NCBI GenBank assembly: GCA_023411175.1
Contig: JAEYPB010000043.1
Span: 1-64,000, forward strand
DNA length: 64,000 bases
Reading direction: 5' to 3'
DNA from: Bacillota bacterium
GTDB taxonomy: Bacteria; Bacillota; Clostridia; Christensenellales; Aristaeellaceae
In this document: positions 40,687 through 48,930 of the stretch, in pieces
Layout of the letters: every line of letters begins with the position of its first letter
Numbering within the stretch: the stretch's first letter is position 1
Made by a program: the position numbers and the translations under genes
The notes under the pieces: model-generated
What the model saw: the letters and a program-made list of their open reading frames with translations, nothing else
What the model was told of the DNA's origin: nothing
Databases searched by the model: none

Positions 40687-41760
40687 TTAGATCTTTTGTC
40701 CGGAACGGATCATGTAAAGATCGATGAGTGCCAGCGCCGCCATCGCCTCCACGACGGGCACGGCTCTCGGCACCACGCAGGGGTCGTGCCGCCCGCCCAC
40801 GGAGAGGGTTTCCTCGCGCATCTCGGCCAGGTTCACGGTGCGCTGGGGCTTTGCGATGGACGAGGTGGGCTTGAAGGCCACCCGGAACACCACGGGCATG
40901 CCGGTGGTGATGCCGCCCAAGACGCCCGCGTGCCGGTTCGAGCCTGTCAGAATCCGTCCGTTTTCGACGACAAAGGCGTCGTTGTGGGTGCTGCCGCGCA
41001 TCCGGGCGGCGGCGAAGCCCGCGCCGAACTCCACGCCGCGAACCGCGGGGATTGAAAACATCAGCCGCGCAAGCGTGCTCTCGACGCTGTCCATCATCGG
41101 CTCGCCGAGGCCCGCCGGCAGGCCCTCCGCCACGCATTCGACGACGCCACCCACCGAGTCGCCGTCGAGGCGCGCCCGTTCGACGGCCTCGCGCATCATG
41201 ACGCCCGCGCGATCGTCGAAGACCGGAAACTCCTTCGCTTCCACGGCGGCGAGGTCGCCCTCGAAGGCATCCAGAATGCCGCCGATTTCGTAGATGCGCG
41301 CGCGGACAACGATGCCGCGCCGCTCCAGAATCTGCTTTGCCACGGCCCCCGCGAAGCAGATGGGCGCGGTGAGCCGCCCGGAGAAGTGCCCGCCGCCGCG
41401 AAGGTCCACGCTATCGCCGTACTTGACGCGGGCGGTGAAGTCCGCGTGTCCGGGGCGCGGCAGGTTTTTCAGCGCGTCGTAGTCGCCCGAGCGCTGGTCG
41501 GTGTTCTCAATCAAGGCCATGAGCGGCGCGCCGCAGGTCTTGCCGTCCACAAAGCCGGAGAGCACCTTCGGCTCGTCCGGCTCGCGCCGCTTGGTGGCAT
41601 GCGCGGCGTTTCCCGGCGCGCGGCGGCGCATGAAGGCGTGCACGCGCTCCATGTCAATGGCTTCACCCGACGGCAACCCGTCCACCACCGCGCCGATGGC
41701 CTCGCTGTGCGACTGGCCGAATACGCTGACCTTAACGATCGTCCCAAAGCTGGATGACAT
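40687..41760 (-). CDS. aroC: Chorismate synthase
   Basis: A 357-residue FMN-dependent enzyme making chorismate from EPSP. It opens with SSSFGTIVKVSVFGQSHSEAIGAVVDG. It has the RRAPG flexible loop, GHADFTARVKYG, and RGGGHFSGRLTAPIC. The ATG at 41760 follows GGGGGGAG; an in-frame Met at 41793 lies inside aroA and would add 11 non-family residues. The start overlaps the end of aroA by 29 bases. Confidence 0.95.
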   Translation of the reverse strand: MSSSFGTIVKVSVFGQSHSEAIGAVVDGLPSGEAIDMERVHAFMRRRAPGNAAHATKRREPDEPKVLSGFVDGKTCGAPLMALIENTDQRSGDYDALKNLPRPGHADFTARVKYGDSVDLRGGGHFSGRLTAPICFAGAVAKQILERRGIVVRARIYEIGGILDAFEGDLAAVEAKEFPVFDDRAGVMMREAVERARLDGDSVGGVVECVAEGLPAGLGEPMMDSVESTLARLMFSIPAVRGVEFGAGFAAARMRGSTHNDAFVVENGRILTGSNRHAGVLGGITTGMPVVFRVAFKPTSSIAKPQRTVNLAEMREETLSVGGRHDPCVVPRAVPVVEAMAALALIDLYMIRSGQKI

Positions 41761-42934
41761 CCGAATCTCCCCCCAGTCTATTGAAATCTTCAAAGAACGT
41801 TGGATAGGATTTATTCACCGCTTCCGCCCCCAGAATCGTCACCGGGCCACGGCAGCGGGTACCCGCGATGGCGAAAGCCATCGCGATCCGGTGGTCGCCC
41901 GCCGCGTCTACGGTGCCGCCCTCGGGCATCCGCGCGCAGCGCACGATGAGTCCGTCCGCCAATTCGTCGCAATCGCCGCCGATGGCGCGAATGCCCTCCG
42001 CCATCGCGCGGAGCCTGTCGCTCTCCTTGATGCGCAGCCGCGCCGCGCCGGAAAACCGCGTCTCTCCCGGCGTCAAGGCCGCCACCGCCGCGAGAATGGG
42101 CAGAAGGTCCGGCGTCTCCCGCACGTCCAACTCGCGGCGCTCCGCGTTAAGCGCCGCCAGCATGGCGCGGATCGCCCGGTCAGGCTGGGCGGAGTCCTCA
42201 TCGAGGCCGTCCACCTGCGCCCCCGCCGCGAGAAAAAACGCGGCGTTCGACCAGTCGCCCTCTACGGCCAGTGCGCCCGGCGATCGGTAGCGCGCGGCGG
42301 GCACCGTCCAGCCGTCCACGTTTTCCAGGACGCGTACGCCAAAGCGCGCCATGGCGGAGACCGTCATGCGTACATAGCCCGCGGATTCAAGGGGCGTGGT
42401 CAAATGGATGCGGCCGCCGCCAACCAGCGGCAGCGCCATCAAAAGGCCTGTGATGAATTGGGAGCTGACGTCCCCCGGCAGGCGGAAGTCGCCACCGGTC
42501 AGCCGCCCGGAGAGTGTGAAGGGCAGTTTTTCCCCGTCGAATGCGCAGCCGTGTGCGGCGAGAGCCTCTACGAGGGGGCCCAGCGGCCGCTCCGGCAGCC
42601 TGCCCCGGCCCGCAAAGCGGGTAGGCACGCCCAAGGCGGCGGCGAGGGGAATCAAGAATCTCAGCGTGGAGCCGCTCTCGCGGCAGTCCGCCGCGCCGCA
42701 GGGCGGGAATGCGCCCGGCTTTATGAGAAAGCCTCCGGGTACGGTTTCGTGGGATGCGCCCAGCGCGGGAAGACAGGAAAGGGTCGCGTCGATGTCGTCG
42801 GAGTGCGCCTCCGGGGAAATATGGGTGGGGCCGTCCGACAGCGCCGAGAGCATCAGCGCCCGGTGCGCCGCGGACTTTGAGACGATGGCCTCCACGCGCC
42901 CGGAGAGCGCGCCGGGTCGCACCCGGGCGATCAT
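41732..42934 (-). CDS. aroA: 3-phosphoshikimate 1-carboxyvinyltransferase (EPSP synthase)
   Basis: A 400-residue enzyme joining phosphoenolpyruvate to shikimate 3-phosphate. Visible family signatures are KSAAHRALMLSALSDG, RESGSTLRFLIPLAAALG, DVSSQFITGLLMALPL, RIKESDRLRAM and DHRIAMAFAIAG. The length is about 25 residues shorter than typical. In place of the common NAGTA(M/L)R motif it reads ESGSTLRF, which is like the class II group described as glyphosate-tolerant in other bacteria. The ATG overlaps the aroB stop. Confidence 0.94.
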   Translation of the reverse strand: MIARVRPGALSGRVEAIVSKSAAHRALMLSALSDGPTHISPEAHSDDIDATLSCLPALGASHETVPGGFLIKPGAFPPCGAADCRESGSTLRFLIPLAAALGVPTRFAGRGRLPERPLGPLVEALAAHGCAFDGEKLPFTLSGRLTGGDFRLPGDVSSQFITGLLMALPLVGGGRIHLTTPLESAGYVRMTVSAMARFGVRVLENVDGWTVPAARYRSPGALAVEGDWSNAAFFLAAGAQVDGLDEDSAQPDRAIRAMLAALNAERRELDVRETPDLLPILAAVAALTPGETRFSGAARLRIKESDRLRAMAEGIRAIGGDCDELADGLIVRCARMPEGGTVDAAGDHRIAMAFAIAGTRCRGPVTILGAEAVNKSYPTFFEDFNRLGGDSDVIQLWDDR

Positions 42935-43986
42935 GCGCCCTCCAGCGCGCGGGCGAGAAAGCCGCCCAGCGCGTCCACATCGATTTCATAAAGCGCCGAG
43001 TGGCCGACGCGCTTTGGCAGCGCCAGCGCGATGCGCCCGGAGCGCACCTTTTTATCCCGGAGCATCGCCTCGAGCAGCGCCTCCGCCGGGTAGGGGCAAT
43101 CCGTCGGCAGGCCGTTTTTGACCAGCGCGCGCCGGATGGGCTCGGCGCAGTCTTCCTCCGAAAAACCAGCGGCCATCGCGCCCCGCGCCTCGGCCAGCAT
43201 GCCGATCGCCACCGCGCGGCCGTGGGAGATTTCGTAGCCGCTGGAGCGCTCGACGGCGTGGCCGATGGTGTGGCCGAGGTTCAAAAGCTGCCGCGCACCG
43301 GTGTCGCGCTCGTCGCGCTCCACCAGGTCCCGCTTCATCGAGACGCATCGGGCGATGATCGCTTCCGCCCCGGCGAGATCGAAGCCTTGCGCCAGGGCGT
43401 CGAAGAGCGCCTTGTCCGAGATCACGCCACACTTGATCGCCTCGCTGACGCCGTCCGCCAACACATCCCGGGGGAGTGTCATAAGGGCCTCCGGGTCAAT
43501 CAGCACAAAAGCCGGCTGATGGAACGCGCCCGCGAGGTTCTTCCCCGCCGCGAGGTTCACCGCGGTCTTGCCGCCCACGGAGGCGTCCACCATCGCGAGC
43601 AGCGTGGTCGGCACCTGCACAAAGGGGATGCCCCGAAGGTAGACCGCCGCCGCGAAGCCGGTCAAATCGCCGGTCACGCCGCCGCCGAGGGCGACCAGCA
43701 TGTCGCCGCGGCTGAGCTTCCGCTCCGCGAGGAATTCCAGAAGCTCAAACAGCGTCCGGCCGCTCTTTGCCGCTTCGCCGCCAGGGAAGGTCCAGCGCTC
43801 GACGCGCACGCCCGCCGCCCGGAGGCTCTCCGCGACCAGGTCGCCATAGAGCGCGTCCACGGCATCCTCCGCGACCAGCGCCGCGGCTCTGGGCAGACTG
43901 GGCATCAGCGCCCCGAGCCGTGCCATCGATCCGGACTCGACGCGAACCGTGTATTCGCCGGACGCGCGCACCTTGATCTCCGTCAT
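42931..43986 (-). CDS. aroB: 3-dehydroquinate synthase
   Basis: A 351-residue NAD- and metal-dependent enzyme that cyclises DAHP to 3-dehydroquinate. Motifs are ALGGGVTGDLTGFAAAVYLRG, PTTLLAMVDASVGGKTAVN, EAIKCGVISD and NLGHTIGHAVERSS, with the metal-binding His residues in the last. GGGGGAGGG precedes the ATG at 43986, which overlaps the tyrA stop as ATGA. Overlap with aroA at its other end shows tight coupling. Confidence 0.95.
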   Translation of the reverse strand: MTEIKVRASGEYTVRVESGSMARLGALMPSLPRAAALVAEDAVDALYGDLVAESLRAAGVRVERWTFPGGEAAKSGRTLFELLEFLAERKLSRGDMLVALGGGVTGDLTGFAAAVYLRGIPFVQVPTTLLAMVDASVGGKTAVNLAAGKNLAGAFHQPAFVLIDPEALMTLPRDVLADGVSEAIKCGVISDKALFDALAQGFDLAGAEAIIARCVSMKRDLVERDERDTGARQLLNLGHTIGHAVERSSGYEISHGRAVAIGMLAEARGAMAAGFSEEDCAEPIRRALVKNGLPTDCPYPAEALLEAMLRDKKVRSGRIALALPKRVGHSALYEIDVDALGGFLARALEGA

Positions 43987-44831
43987 GCCTTTCCCTCCCC
44001 CTCGATGAGCTGAAGCTTGCGCCGGTTGCCCTCGTCCAGAAGCGCGCGCAGCCGCGCCAGATCCCGCCCGTCCACCGCCCGCCTGATCTCCGTGAGCCTT
44101 GCGATCAACCCGCCCAACTCGTCGCTCAATGCGTCGCGGTTCAGGTCGAACAGCTCCGCCCACATGTCGGCGTCGAGACGCGCCACCCGCGTCATATCCC
44201 GGAAGCTGCCCGCGGAAAAGCCCTGATGGCCGGGTGCGGCAGGGCTCATCACATAGGCCGACGACGCCGCGTGGGCAAGCTGCGACGTGTAGGCGATCAT
44301 GCGGTCATGCGCCTCCGGCGTCGTGACCACGGTGCGGCCAAAGCCCATGGCCCTTGCGATGTCCGAGAGCGCCTCCGTCGCGCCGCAGGGGCGTCCGTCC
44401 GAAGGCGTCATGATCAGCGAAGCGCCCCGGAACAGCCCGGCATCGGCATTCGCGTACCCGCCGACCTCGCGCCCGGCCATCGGATGCGCGCCGACGTAGC
44501 GCACGCCCCGGTCGCGGGCGACGGGCTCGACCTCCCGCACCACGTAGCGCTTGACGCCGCAGAAATCCGCCGCCAGCGCGCCCGGCTTCATTCTGGGGAG
44601 CGCGCGCTTCAAAAACGCCACCGCGTCCTGGGGCCTGAGCGCCACGATGACCAGGTCGGCCTCCGGAAGGTCTTCCGGCAGGAAGGCCGCGCGGATCGCA
44701 CCGTCCGAGAGCGCCCGGCGGACGACGCCGAGGTCCTTGTCGCAGCCGATGACCTCCATATCGGTGTTTGCGGCCAGCGCCTTCGCCACCGAGCCGCCGA
44801 TCAGCCCCAGCCCGACGACAATTGCTTTCAT
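43983..44831 (-). CDS. tyrA: Prephenate dehydrogenase
   Basis: A 282-residue NAD-dependent enzyme converting prephenate to 4-hydroxyphenylpyruvate on the way to tyrosine. The Rossmann motif VGLGLIGGSVAKAL opens the protein. YVGAHPMAGREVGGYANAD contains the catalytic His and substrate Arg, and HDRMIAYTSQLAHAASSAYV follows. No C-terminal ACT domain is present, so tyrosine feedback is not obvious. Its start overlaps the aroF stop by 4 bases. Confidence 0.93.
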   Translation of the reverse strand: MKAIVVGLGLIGGSVAKALAANTDMEVIGCDKDLGVVRRALSDGAIRAAFLPEDLPEADLVIVALRPQDAVAFLKRALPRMKPGALAADFCGVKRYVVREVEPVARDRGVRYVGAHPMAGREVGGYANADAGLFRGASLIMTPSDGRPCGATEALSDIARAMGFGRTVVTTPEAHDRMIAYTSQLAHAASSAYVMSPAAPGHQGFSAGSFRDMTRVARLDADMWAELFDLNRDALSDELGGLIARLTEIRRAVDGRDLARLRALLDEGNRRKLQLIEGEGKA

Positions 44832-45841
44832 GCGTCCACCCCGACCGCCGCGGCGCGCACCGTCATGATCTTGGGCACGAGTCTGTCGAAGGCTTCCGGC
44901 GTCAGCGACTGGGGGCCGTCGGACATCGCGTGCTCCGGGTCGTTGTGCACCTCGATCATCAGCCCATCCGCGCCGCAGGCGACGCTCGCCATGGCCAGCG
45001 GTTCCACGAAGCGGGAAATGCCGGTTGCGTGGCTGGGATCGACGACGATGGGCAGATGGGTCAGGTGTTTCAGGACCGGCACCGCCGAGATGTCGAGCGT
45101 GTTCCTTGTGGCGGTTTCAAAGGTGCGGATACCCCGCTCGCACAGGATCACCTGCTCGTTCCCGCCCGCCATGATGTACTCGGCGCTCATTAAGAGCTCC
45201 TGAAGCGTGCTCGCAAGGCCGCGCTTTAAGAGGATCGGCTTTCGAAGCAGGCCCAATTCCTTCAAAAGCTCGAAGTTCTGCATGTTGCGCGCGCCCACCT
45301 GAATCACATCCACATCCTTGAAGAGCGGGATGTGGGCGGCGTCCATGAGTTCCGTCACGATGGGAAGGCCGGTGGCCGCCTTGGCCTCCAGAAGAAGGTC
45401 GATGCCCTCCTTGTGCAGCCCCTGGAACGCGTAGGGCGAAGTGCGCGGTTTGAACGCGCCGCCCCGGAGGAGCCCCGCGCCGGCATCCCGGACGCGCTTT
45501 GCCACTTCCACAATCTGCGCCTTGTTCTCCACCGAGCAAGGGCCCGCGATGATTTGGAAATGGCCGCCGCCGATCTTGACGCCGCCGATGTCCACGACGG
45601 TGTCCGCCGGATGGAATTTCCGGTTGGCGCTCTTGTAGGGCTCCTGAATCCTGCGCACGTCTTCAACAATTTCCAGCGCGCGGATCAGGTCCATGTCCAC
45701 CCGGGTGGTGTCGCCCACCAGGCCCACGATCGTCTGCTGTTTGCCCTCGGAAAGATGCGTCTCCAGCCCCATGCCGTGAAGCCAGTTCAGAAAGTTGTTC
45801 ATCTGTGCCTTATCGGTTTTTCCCTTCAGGATGACGACCAT
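44828..45841 (-). CDS. aroF: DAHP synthase, type I beta with N-terminal regulatory domain
   Basis: A 337-residue enzyme catalysing the first shikimate step (phosphoenolpyruvate plus erythrose 4-phosphate). Residues 1-70 are the ferredoxin-like N-terminal domain that gives feedback control in related enzymes (VVILKGKTDKAQMNNFLNWL). The barrel has IIAGPCSVEN, LLRGGAFKPRTSPYAFQG, and PIVVDPSHATG, with the metal-binding Cys in AGPCSVE. AGGAGGGG precedes the ATG. It is the first gene of the aromatic operon, downstream of a leader peptide and terminator. Confidence 0.95.
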   Translation of the reverse strand: MVVILKGKTDKAQMNNFLNWLHGMGLETHLSEGKQQTIVGLVGDTTRVDMDLIRALEIVEDVRRIQEPYKSANRKFHPADTVVDIGGVKIGGGHFQIIAGPCSVENKAQIVEVAKRVRDAGAGLLRGGAFKPRTSPYAFQGLHKEGIDLLLEAKAATGLPIVTELMDAAHIPLFKDVDVIQVGARNMQNFELLKELGLLRKPILLKRGLASTLQELLMSAEYIMAGGNEQVILCERGIRTFETATRNTLDISAVPVLKHLTHLPIVVDPSHATGISRFVEPLAMASVACGADGLMIEVHNDPEHAMSDGPQSLTPEAFDRLVPKIMTVRAAAVGVDA

Positions 45842-45858
45842 CGTATTCCCCTCCTTTT

Positions 45859-45896
45859 GAAATAAAAGAGCCCCGCAGCGCTGGCTGCGGGGCCTC
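45859..45896 (-). terminator. Attenuator terminator before aroF
   Basis: On the minus strand GCCCCGCAGC-CAGC-GCTGCGGGGC (45870-45893) is followed by CTTTTATTT. It lies between the leader peptide stop and the aroF ribosome binding site. Two further 7-bp hairpins lie upstream: 45899-45918 (TGAACCG/CGGTTCA), just 3 bases away, and 45940-45958 (TTGCCGG/CCGGCAA), inside the leader coding region. Confidence 0.85.
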
Positions 45897-45923
45897 GTTG
45901 AACCGGTCTAGCGGTTCATGCAG

Positions 45924-45992
45924 TCATGCGCAAAAGACCTTGCCGGTAAAGCCGGCAAAGTAATACGCGTAAAACCGCACGAACTGTTGCAT
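45924..45992 (-). CDS. Aromatic operon leader peptide, 22 residues
   Basis: A short frame, too small for usual gene calling, with a strong site (GGAGGT 46000-46005, seven bases before ATG). The peptide is MQQFVRFYAYYFAGFTGKVF followed by Cys-Ala; it has 5 Phe and 3 Tyr in 22 residues, six of them within residues 4-12 (FVRFYAYYF). It sits 30 bases after the -10 of a consensus promoter, and is followed by three hairpins, the last a terminator, then aroF. This is the arrangement of ribosome-mediated attenuation, with Phe and Tyr charging as the likely signal. Confidence 0.85.
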   Translation of the reverse strand: MQQFVRFYAYYFAGFTGKVFCA

Positions 45993-46021
45993 ACAGGGTA
46001 CCTCCGTAATGGATTGGAATC

Positions 46022-46050
46022 ATTATAAACGCTCAAAATCCCGCTGTCAA
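46022..46050 (-). promoter_or_regulatory. Consensus promoter of the aromatic operon
   Basis: A perfect TTGACA (46045-46050), 17-base spacer and perfect TATAAT (46022-46027) on the minus strand. It is among the strongest promoters in the window, which suits control by attenuation rather than by weak initiation. Confidence 0.88.
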
Positions 46051-46086
46051 CGCGAATTTGCGCTTTTTTCAAGGTGCGACATTATT

Positions 46087-47244
46087 TTACACCAGCCGGT
46101 CCAGCGTCAGGCCGTCTTCCGGGATAAAGGCGCGCCAGTAGGCCACGCTCTCGCGGATGCGCTGAAGTACGGCGCGGTTGATGTCGGCGGTGCCGGTGAA
46201 GATCTCAAGCGTCAGGTAGAGATCCGGGAGCAGCGGCGGCAGCCCTTCGGCGGGCGCGGCGTCGTAATGCGCCTTGATGGCGCGGAGCACCTTTTCCGGC
46301 TCGACGATGCCACGGGCATTGTTCTCCTTCGTAAACGCCCAGTGGGGGGACGAAGTGGCGTTCGCCTGCTGCAGGTGGATGATGGGCGAATAGCCCGCGA
46401 GCCGCTCGAGCCAGCGGTAGGGATCGCCGTCCTCCGCGGGCGCGAACATGTGCGGGTATTCGTCCATCAGCGCGTTGATCTCATTGAGTGGCAGCGAGTC
46501 CGAATTTTCGAACAGCTTAACGGCCTTCTTCGGCCCAAGCCAAAGCTCCGGAACCGGGTCGCCCGCCTTGTACCGCGCGTGCATTTCAAGAATTCTTTCG
46601 TCGTCGGGGCGCGAGAATTTTCGCTGCCCGTTCATGTGGCCCACGTCCACCGTCAGGTAGAACGGCGCGCCGCCGATCAGGTACACCTCGCGCAAAAGCT
46701 TCTCCGAGCCCTCGACCGTCCAGGGAATCTGGTGGGGCGTGTACATCTGCTCCACGCCCAGAATGCCCAGCCCCTCCGCCGCCCCAAAGGCGGCGAGCTC
46801 CGCAAGATCCCGGTACAGCGTGTGCTCGGCCTCGGCGTACTTCTGGGGATCCTGCAGCACGGAATCGGTGAACGCGTGGCAGTAGAAGCCCAGCCCCGCC
46901 CCGACGGAAGCGGCGGTCTTCGCCATGGGCTTGAGCCATTTGTTCAAGAATCTGTCCCGGACGATGGGATGGGTGTGGCTGAGCCCCAGCGTGGCGTAGG
47001 TGCCGTGGCCGGAGTAGAGGTTCGCCACCACAATGCCGGTCGCGGCCATCGCCTTCTTCACCTCGCCCGACCACCAGGAGAGGTACTCCTGCCCCATGTA
47101 CATCGGGTCACACTCATTGTCGGCGCTGGCCTCCACATAGGTGAGCCCCAGATCGCGGATGACCTCCGCCCACTCGGAAGGATGGGTATACCGCTTGGAC
47201 GCAAAGCAGTTGTCGATCGCGAGGTAGATCTTCGGATAGCGCAT
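46087..47244 (-). CDS. Sugar phosphate isomerase/epimerase-like TIM-barrel protein
   Basis: A 385-residue protein of the xylose isomerase-like TIM-barrel (AP endonuclease 2) superfamily. Barrel motifs include GLTYVEASADNECDP, YSGHGTYATLGLSHTHP, GILGVEQMYTPHQIP (metal-binding Glu) and TVDVGHMNGQRK (metal-binding Asp/His). LTLEIFTG near the end supplies another possible metal ligand. The substrate is unknown; such proteins often isomerise or epimerise tetroses to hexoses. The Met at 47244 follows GAAAGGA. There is no clear terminator after it, so it may read into the aromatic leader. Confidence 0.8.
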   Translation of the reverse strand: MRYPKIYLAIDNCFASKRYTHPSEWAEVIRDLGLTYVEASADNECDPMYMGQEYLSWWSGEVKKAMAATGIVVANLYSGHGTYATLGLSHTHPIVRDRFLNKWLKPMAKTAASVGAGLGFYCHAFTDSVLQDPQKYAEAEHTLYRDLAELAAFGAAEGLGILGVEQMYTPHQIPWTVEGSEKLLREVYLIGGAPFYLTVDVGHMNGQRKFSRPDDERILEMHARYKAGDPVPELWLGPKKAVKLFENSDSLPLNEINALMDEYPHMFAPAEDGDPYRWLERLAGYSPIIHLQQANATSSPHWAFTKENNARGIVEPEKVLRAIKAHYDAAPAEGLPPLLPDLYLTLEIFTGTADINRAVLQRIRESVAYWRAFIPEDGLTLDRLV

Positions 47245-47282
47245 GCGCTTCAATCCTTTCAACGGGTGTATGTTCCCGCCCC

Positions 47283-47312
47283 ATCATACACTTGGGATGC
47301 TTTGGCTGTCAA
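47283..47312 (-). promoter_or_regulatory. Promoter of the isomerase-like gene
   Basis: Perfect TTGACA (47307-47312), 18-base spacer, TATGAT (47283-47288) on the minus strand, back to back with the decarboxylase promoter. Confidence 0.65.
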
Positions 47313-47332
47313 CCAGAAAAGGCGCAAACGCC

Positions 47333-47361
47333 TTGCATGGCGGGCCGGAGTCTGGTATCAT
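47333..47361 (+). promoter_or_regulatory. Promoter of the decarboxylase gene
   Basis: TTGCAT (47333-47338), 17-base spacer, TATCAT (47356-47361), 54 bases before the ATG. Confidence 0.6.
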
Positions 47362-47415
47362 GCGAGGGTGGGCGGCACGTCTTCGGAGCCGCACGGCATG
47401 TAAGGGGGCGAGCGC

Positions 47416-48852
47416 ATGGACGAGGGGCTCTTTGAACGGCTGGAAGCCTACGCGGCGAAGGGCATTCTCGCGATGCATATGCCCGGCCACAAGCGCGGCG
47501 CCGGTGCGGCCGGGTATCTCGCCGGGCTGGGCGCGCGCCTCGACATCACTGAAATCGACGGCTTCGACAACCTGCATGCGCCCGAGGGAATCCTCAGGGA
47601 CGCGATGGCCCGTGCCGCCGCGCTATGGGGCAGCGGGCGCGCTTATTTTCTTGTGAACGGCGCGACCGGAGGCATCCTTGCGGGTGTGCGCGCGCTGACA
47701 ACGCGCGGCGACAAGGTGATCGTCGCCCGGAACAGCCACCAAGCCGTATACCACGCGCTGGAATTGATGGAGCTGGACGCGGCCTATGTGCTGCCCGCCT
47801 TTGACGAGGTCACCGGGCTGCCCGGCTCGGTGACGCCGGAGTCCGTGGAGCAGGCGCTCCGCGCGCACCCGGATGCGCGGCTCGTCATTGTCACCAGCCC
47901 CACCTACGACGGCGCGGTTTCAAACATCGCATCCATCGCCCGCGCCGCCCACGCCCGGGGCGTTCCGCTTCTCGTGGACGAGGCCCACGGTGCGCATCTG
48001 GGGTTTCACCCGTACTTTCCCGGCGGCGCGGTGCGCGCGGGGGCGGACATCGTCGTCCAGAGCGTGCACAAGACGCTGCCCAGCCTCACCCAGACCGCCA
48101 TCGCCCACGCGGGCGGCCTGGCCGACCCGGATCGCTTTCAGGCAGCGCTGGACATCTTCCAGACCACCAGCCCTTCCTACCTGCTCCTCGCCTCCATCGA
48201 CGGTTGCGTCCGGCTGATCGAGCGGGAGGGTGAATGCCTGTTTGAGGCCTGGGCAACGCGGCTCTCGGGCTTTGAAGATGCAACCCGCGCGCTTCGGCGC
48301 ATCGCCCTTTTGGAGCGCGGCGAAAATGAACGGTCGATGTTCGCCTTTGACCGCAGCAAGATCGTCATCTCCACCCGGGGGCTGAACCTTACCGGCCCCA
48401 AGCTGATGGATTTGCTCCGCGCGCGGCACGGCATCGAACTGGAAATGGCGGCCCGGGACTACGCGCTGGCGATGACCGGCCTCACAGAGCAGGACGGCGC
48501 GCTGGAAGCGCTGGCTGCGGCGCTCCTTGAAATTGACCGCGAATGCGCCCCGGCAAGCGCCCTGGACTCTGGCGGCGCGCCGTTTTTGCCGGAACGGGCC
48601 ATGCCCATCGCCCAGGCGCTCCTGATGGAACGGGAGGCCGTGCCGGTTTCTGAGGCCGCAGGCCGCGTCAGCGCCCAGTACGCCTGGGCGTATCCGCCCG
48701 GCATCCCGCTGATCGCGCCGGGCGAAGTGGTGGACGGCCGCTTCCTCCGCGAAGCGGCGCGGGGCCTTCGCGCCGGGATCGCCCTTCGCGGCGGCCCCGC
48801 GGAGGGGCTTCATTGGGTCGTTCGCGGCGCGCAGGCCGTTCCCCCGAAATAA
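47416..48852 (+). CDS. Orn/Lys/Arg decarboxylase family protein
   Basis: A 478-residue pyridoxal-phosphate enzyme of fold type I. It has MHMPGHKRG at the N terminus, VNGATGGILAGVRAL (phosphate binding), VDEAHGAHLGFHPYFP (Asp to PLP ring nitrogen) and the lysine anchor in QSVHKTLPSLTQ. This is the short form seen in Firmicutes (YaaO/SpeA-like, without the N-terminal wing domain). It makes a diamine (cadaverine, putrescine or agmatine) from Lys, Orn or Arg; which one cannot be told. AAGGGGGCG precedes the ATG. Transcribed alone. Confidence 0.88.
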   Translation: MDEGLFERLEAYAAKGILAMHMPGHKRGAGAAGYLAGLGARLDITEIDGFDNLHAPEGILRDAMARAAALWGSGRAYFLVNGATGGILAGVRALTTRGDKVIVARNSHQAVYHALELMELDAAYVLPAFDEVTGLPGSVTPESVEQALRAHPDARLVIVTSPTYDGAVSNIASIARAAHARGVPLLVDEAHGAHLGFHPYFPGGAVRAGADIVVQSVHKTLPSLTQTAIAHAGGLADPDRFQAALDIFQTTSPSYLLLASIDGCVRLIEREGECLFEAWATRLSGFEDATRALRRIALLERGENERSMFAFDRSKIVISTRGLNLTGPKLMDLLRARHGIELEMAARDYALAMTGLTEQDGALEALAAALLEIDRECAPASALDSGGAPFLPERAMPIAQALLMEREAVPVSEAAGRVSAQYAWAYPPGIPLIAPGEVVDGRFLREAARGLRAGIALRGGPAEGLHWVVRGAQAVPPK

Positions 48853-48863
48853 CCTCGCCACGG

Positions 48864-48892
48864 TTGACAGGCAGGGATGCATGCCCTATAAT
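48864..48892 (+). promoter_or_regulatory. Consensus promoter of the SCIFF operon
   Basis: Perfect TTGACA (48864-48869), 17-base spacer, perfect TATAAT (48887-48892), 38 bases before the SCIFF start. The spacer holds the near-palindrome AGGGATGCATGCCCT. Confidence 0.85.
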
Positions 48893-48930
48893 GTACGGAA
48901 GTAGAAATCCACCGAAGGGAATGCATCATT

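Noticed and set aside
45899..45958. T-box riboswitch before aroF
   Set aside because: No T-box sequence or specifier stem was seen; the aromatic-rich leader peptide explains the region better.
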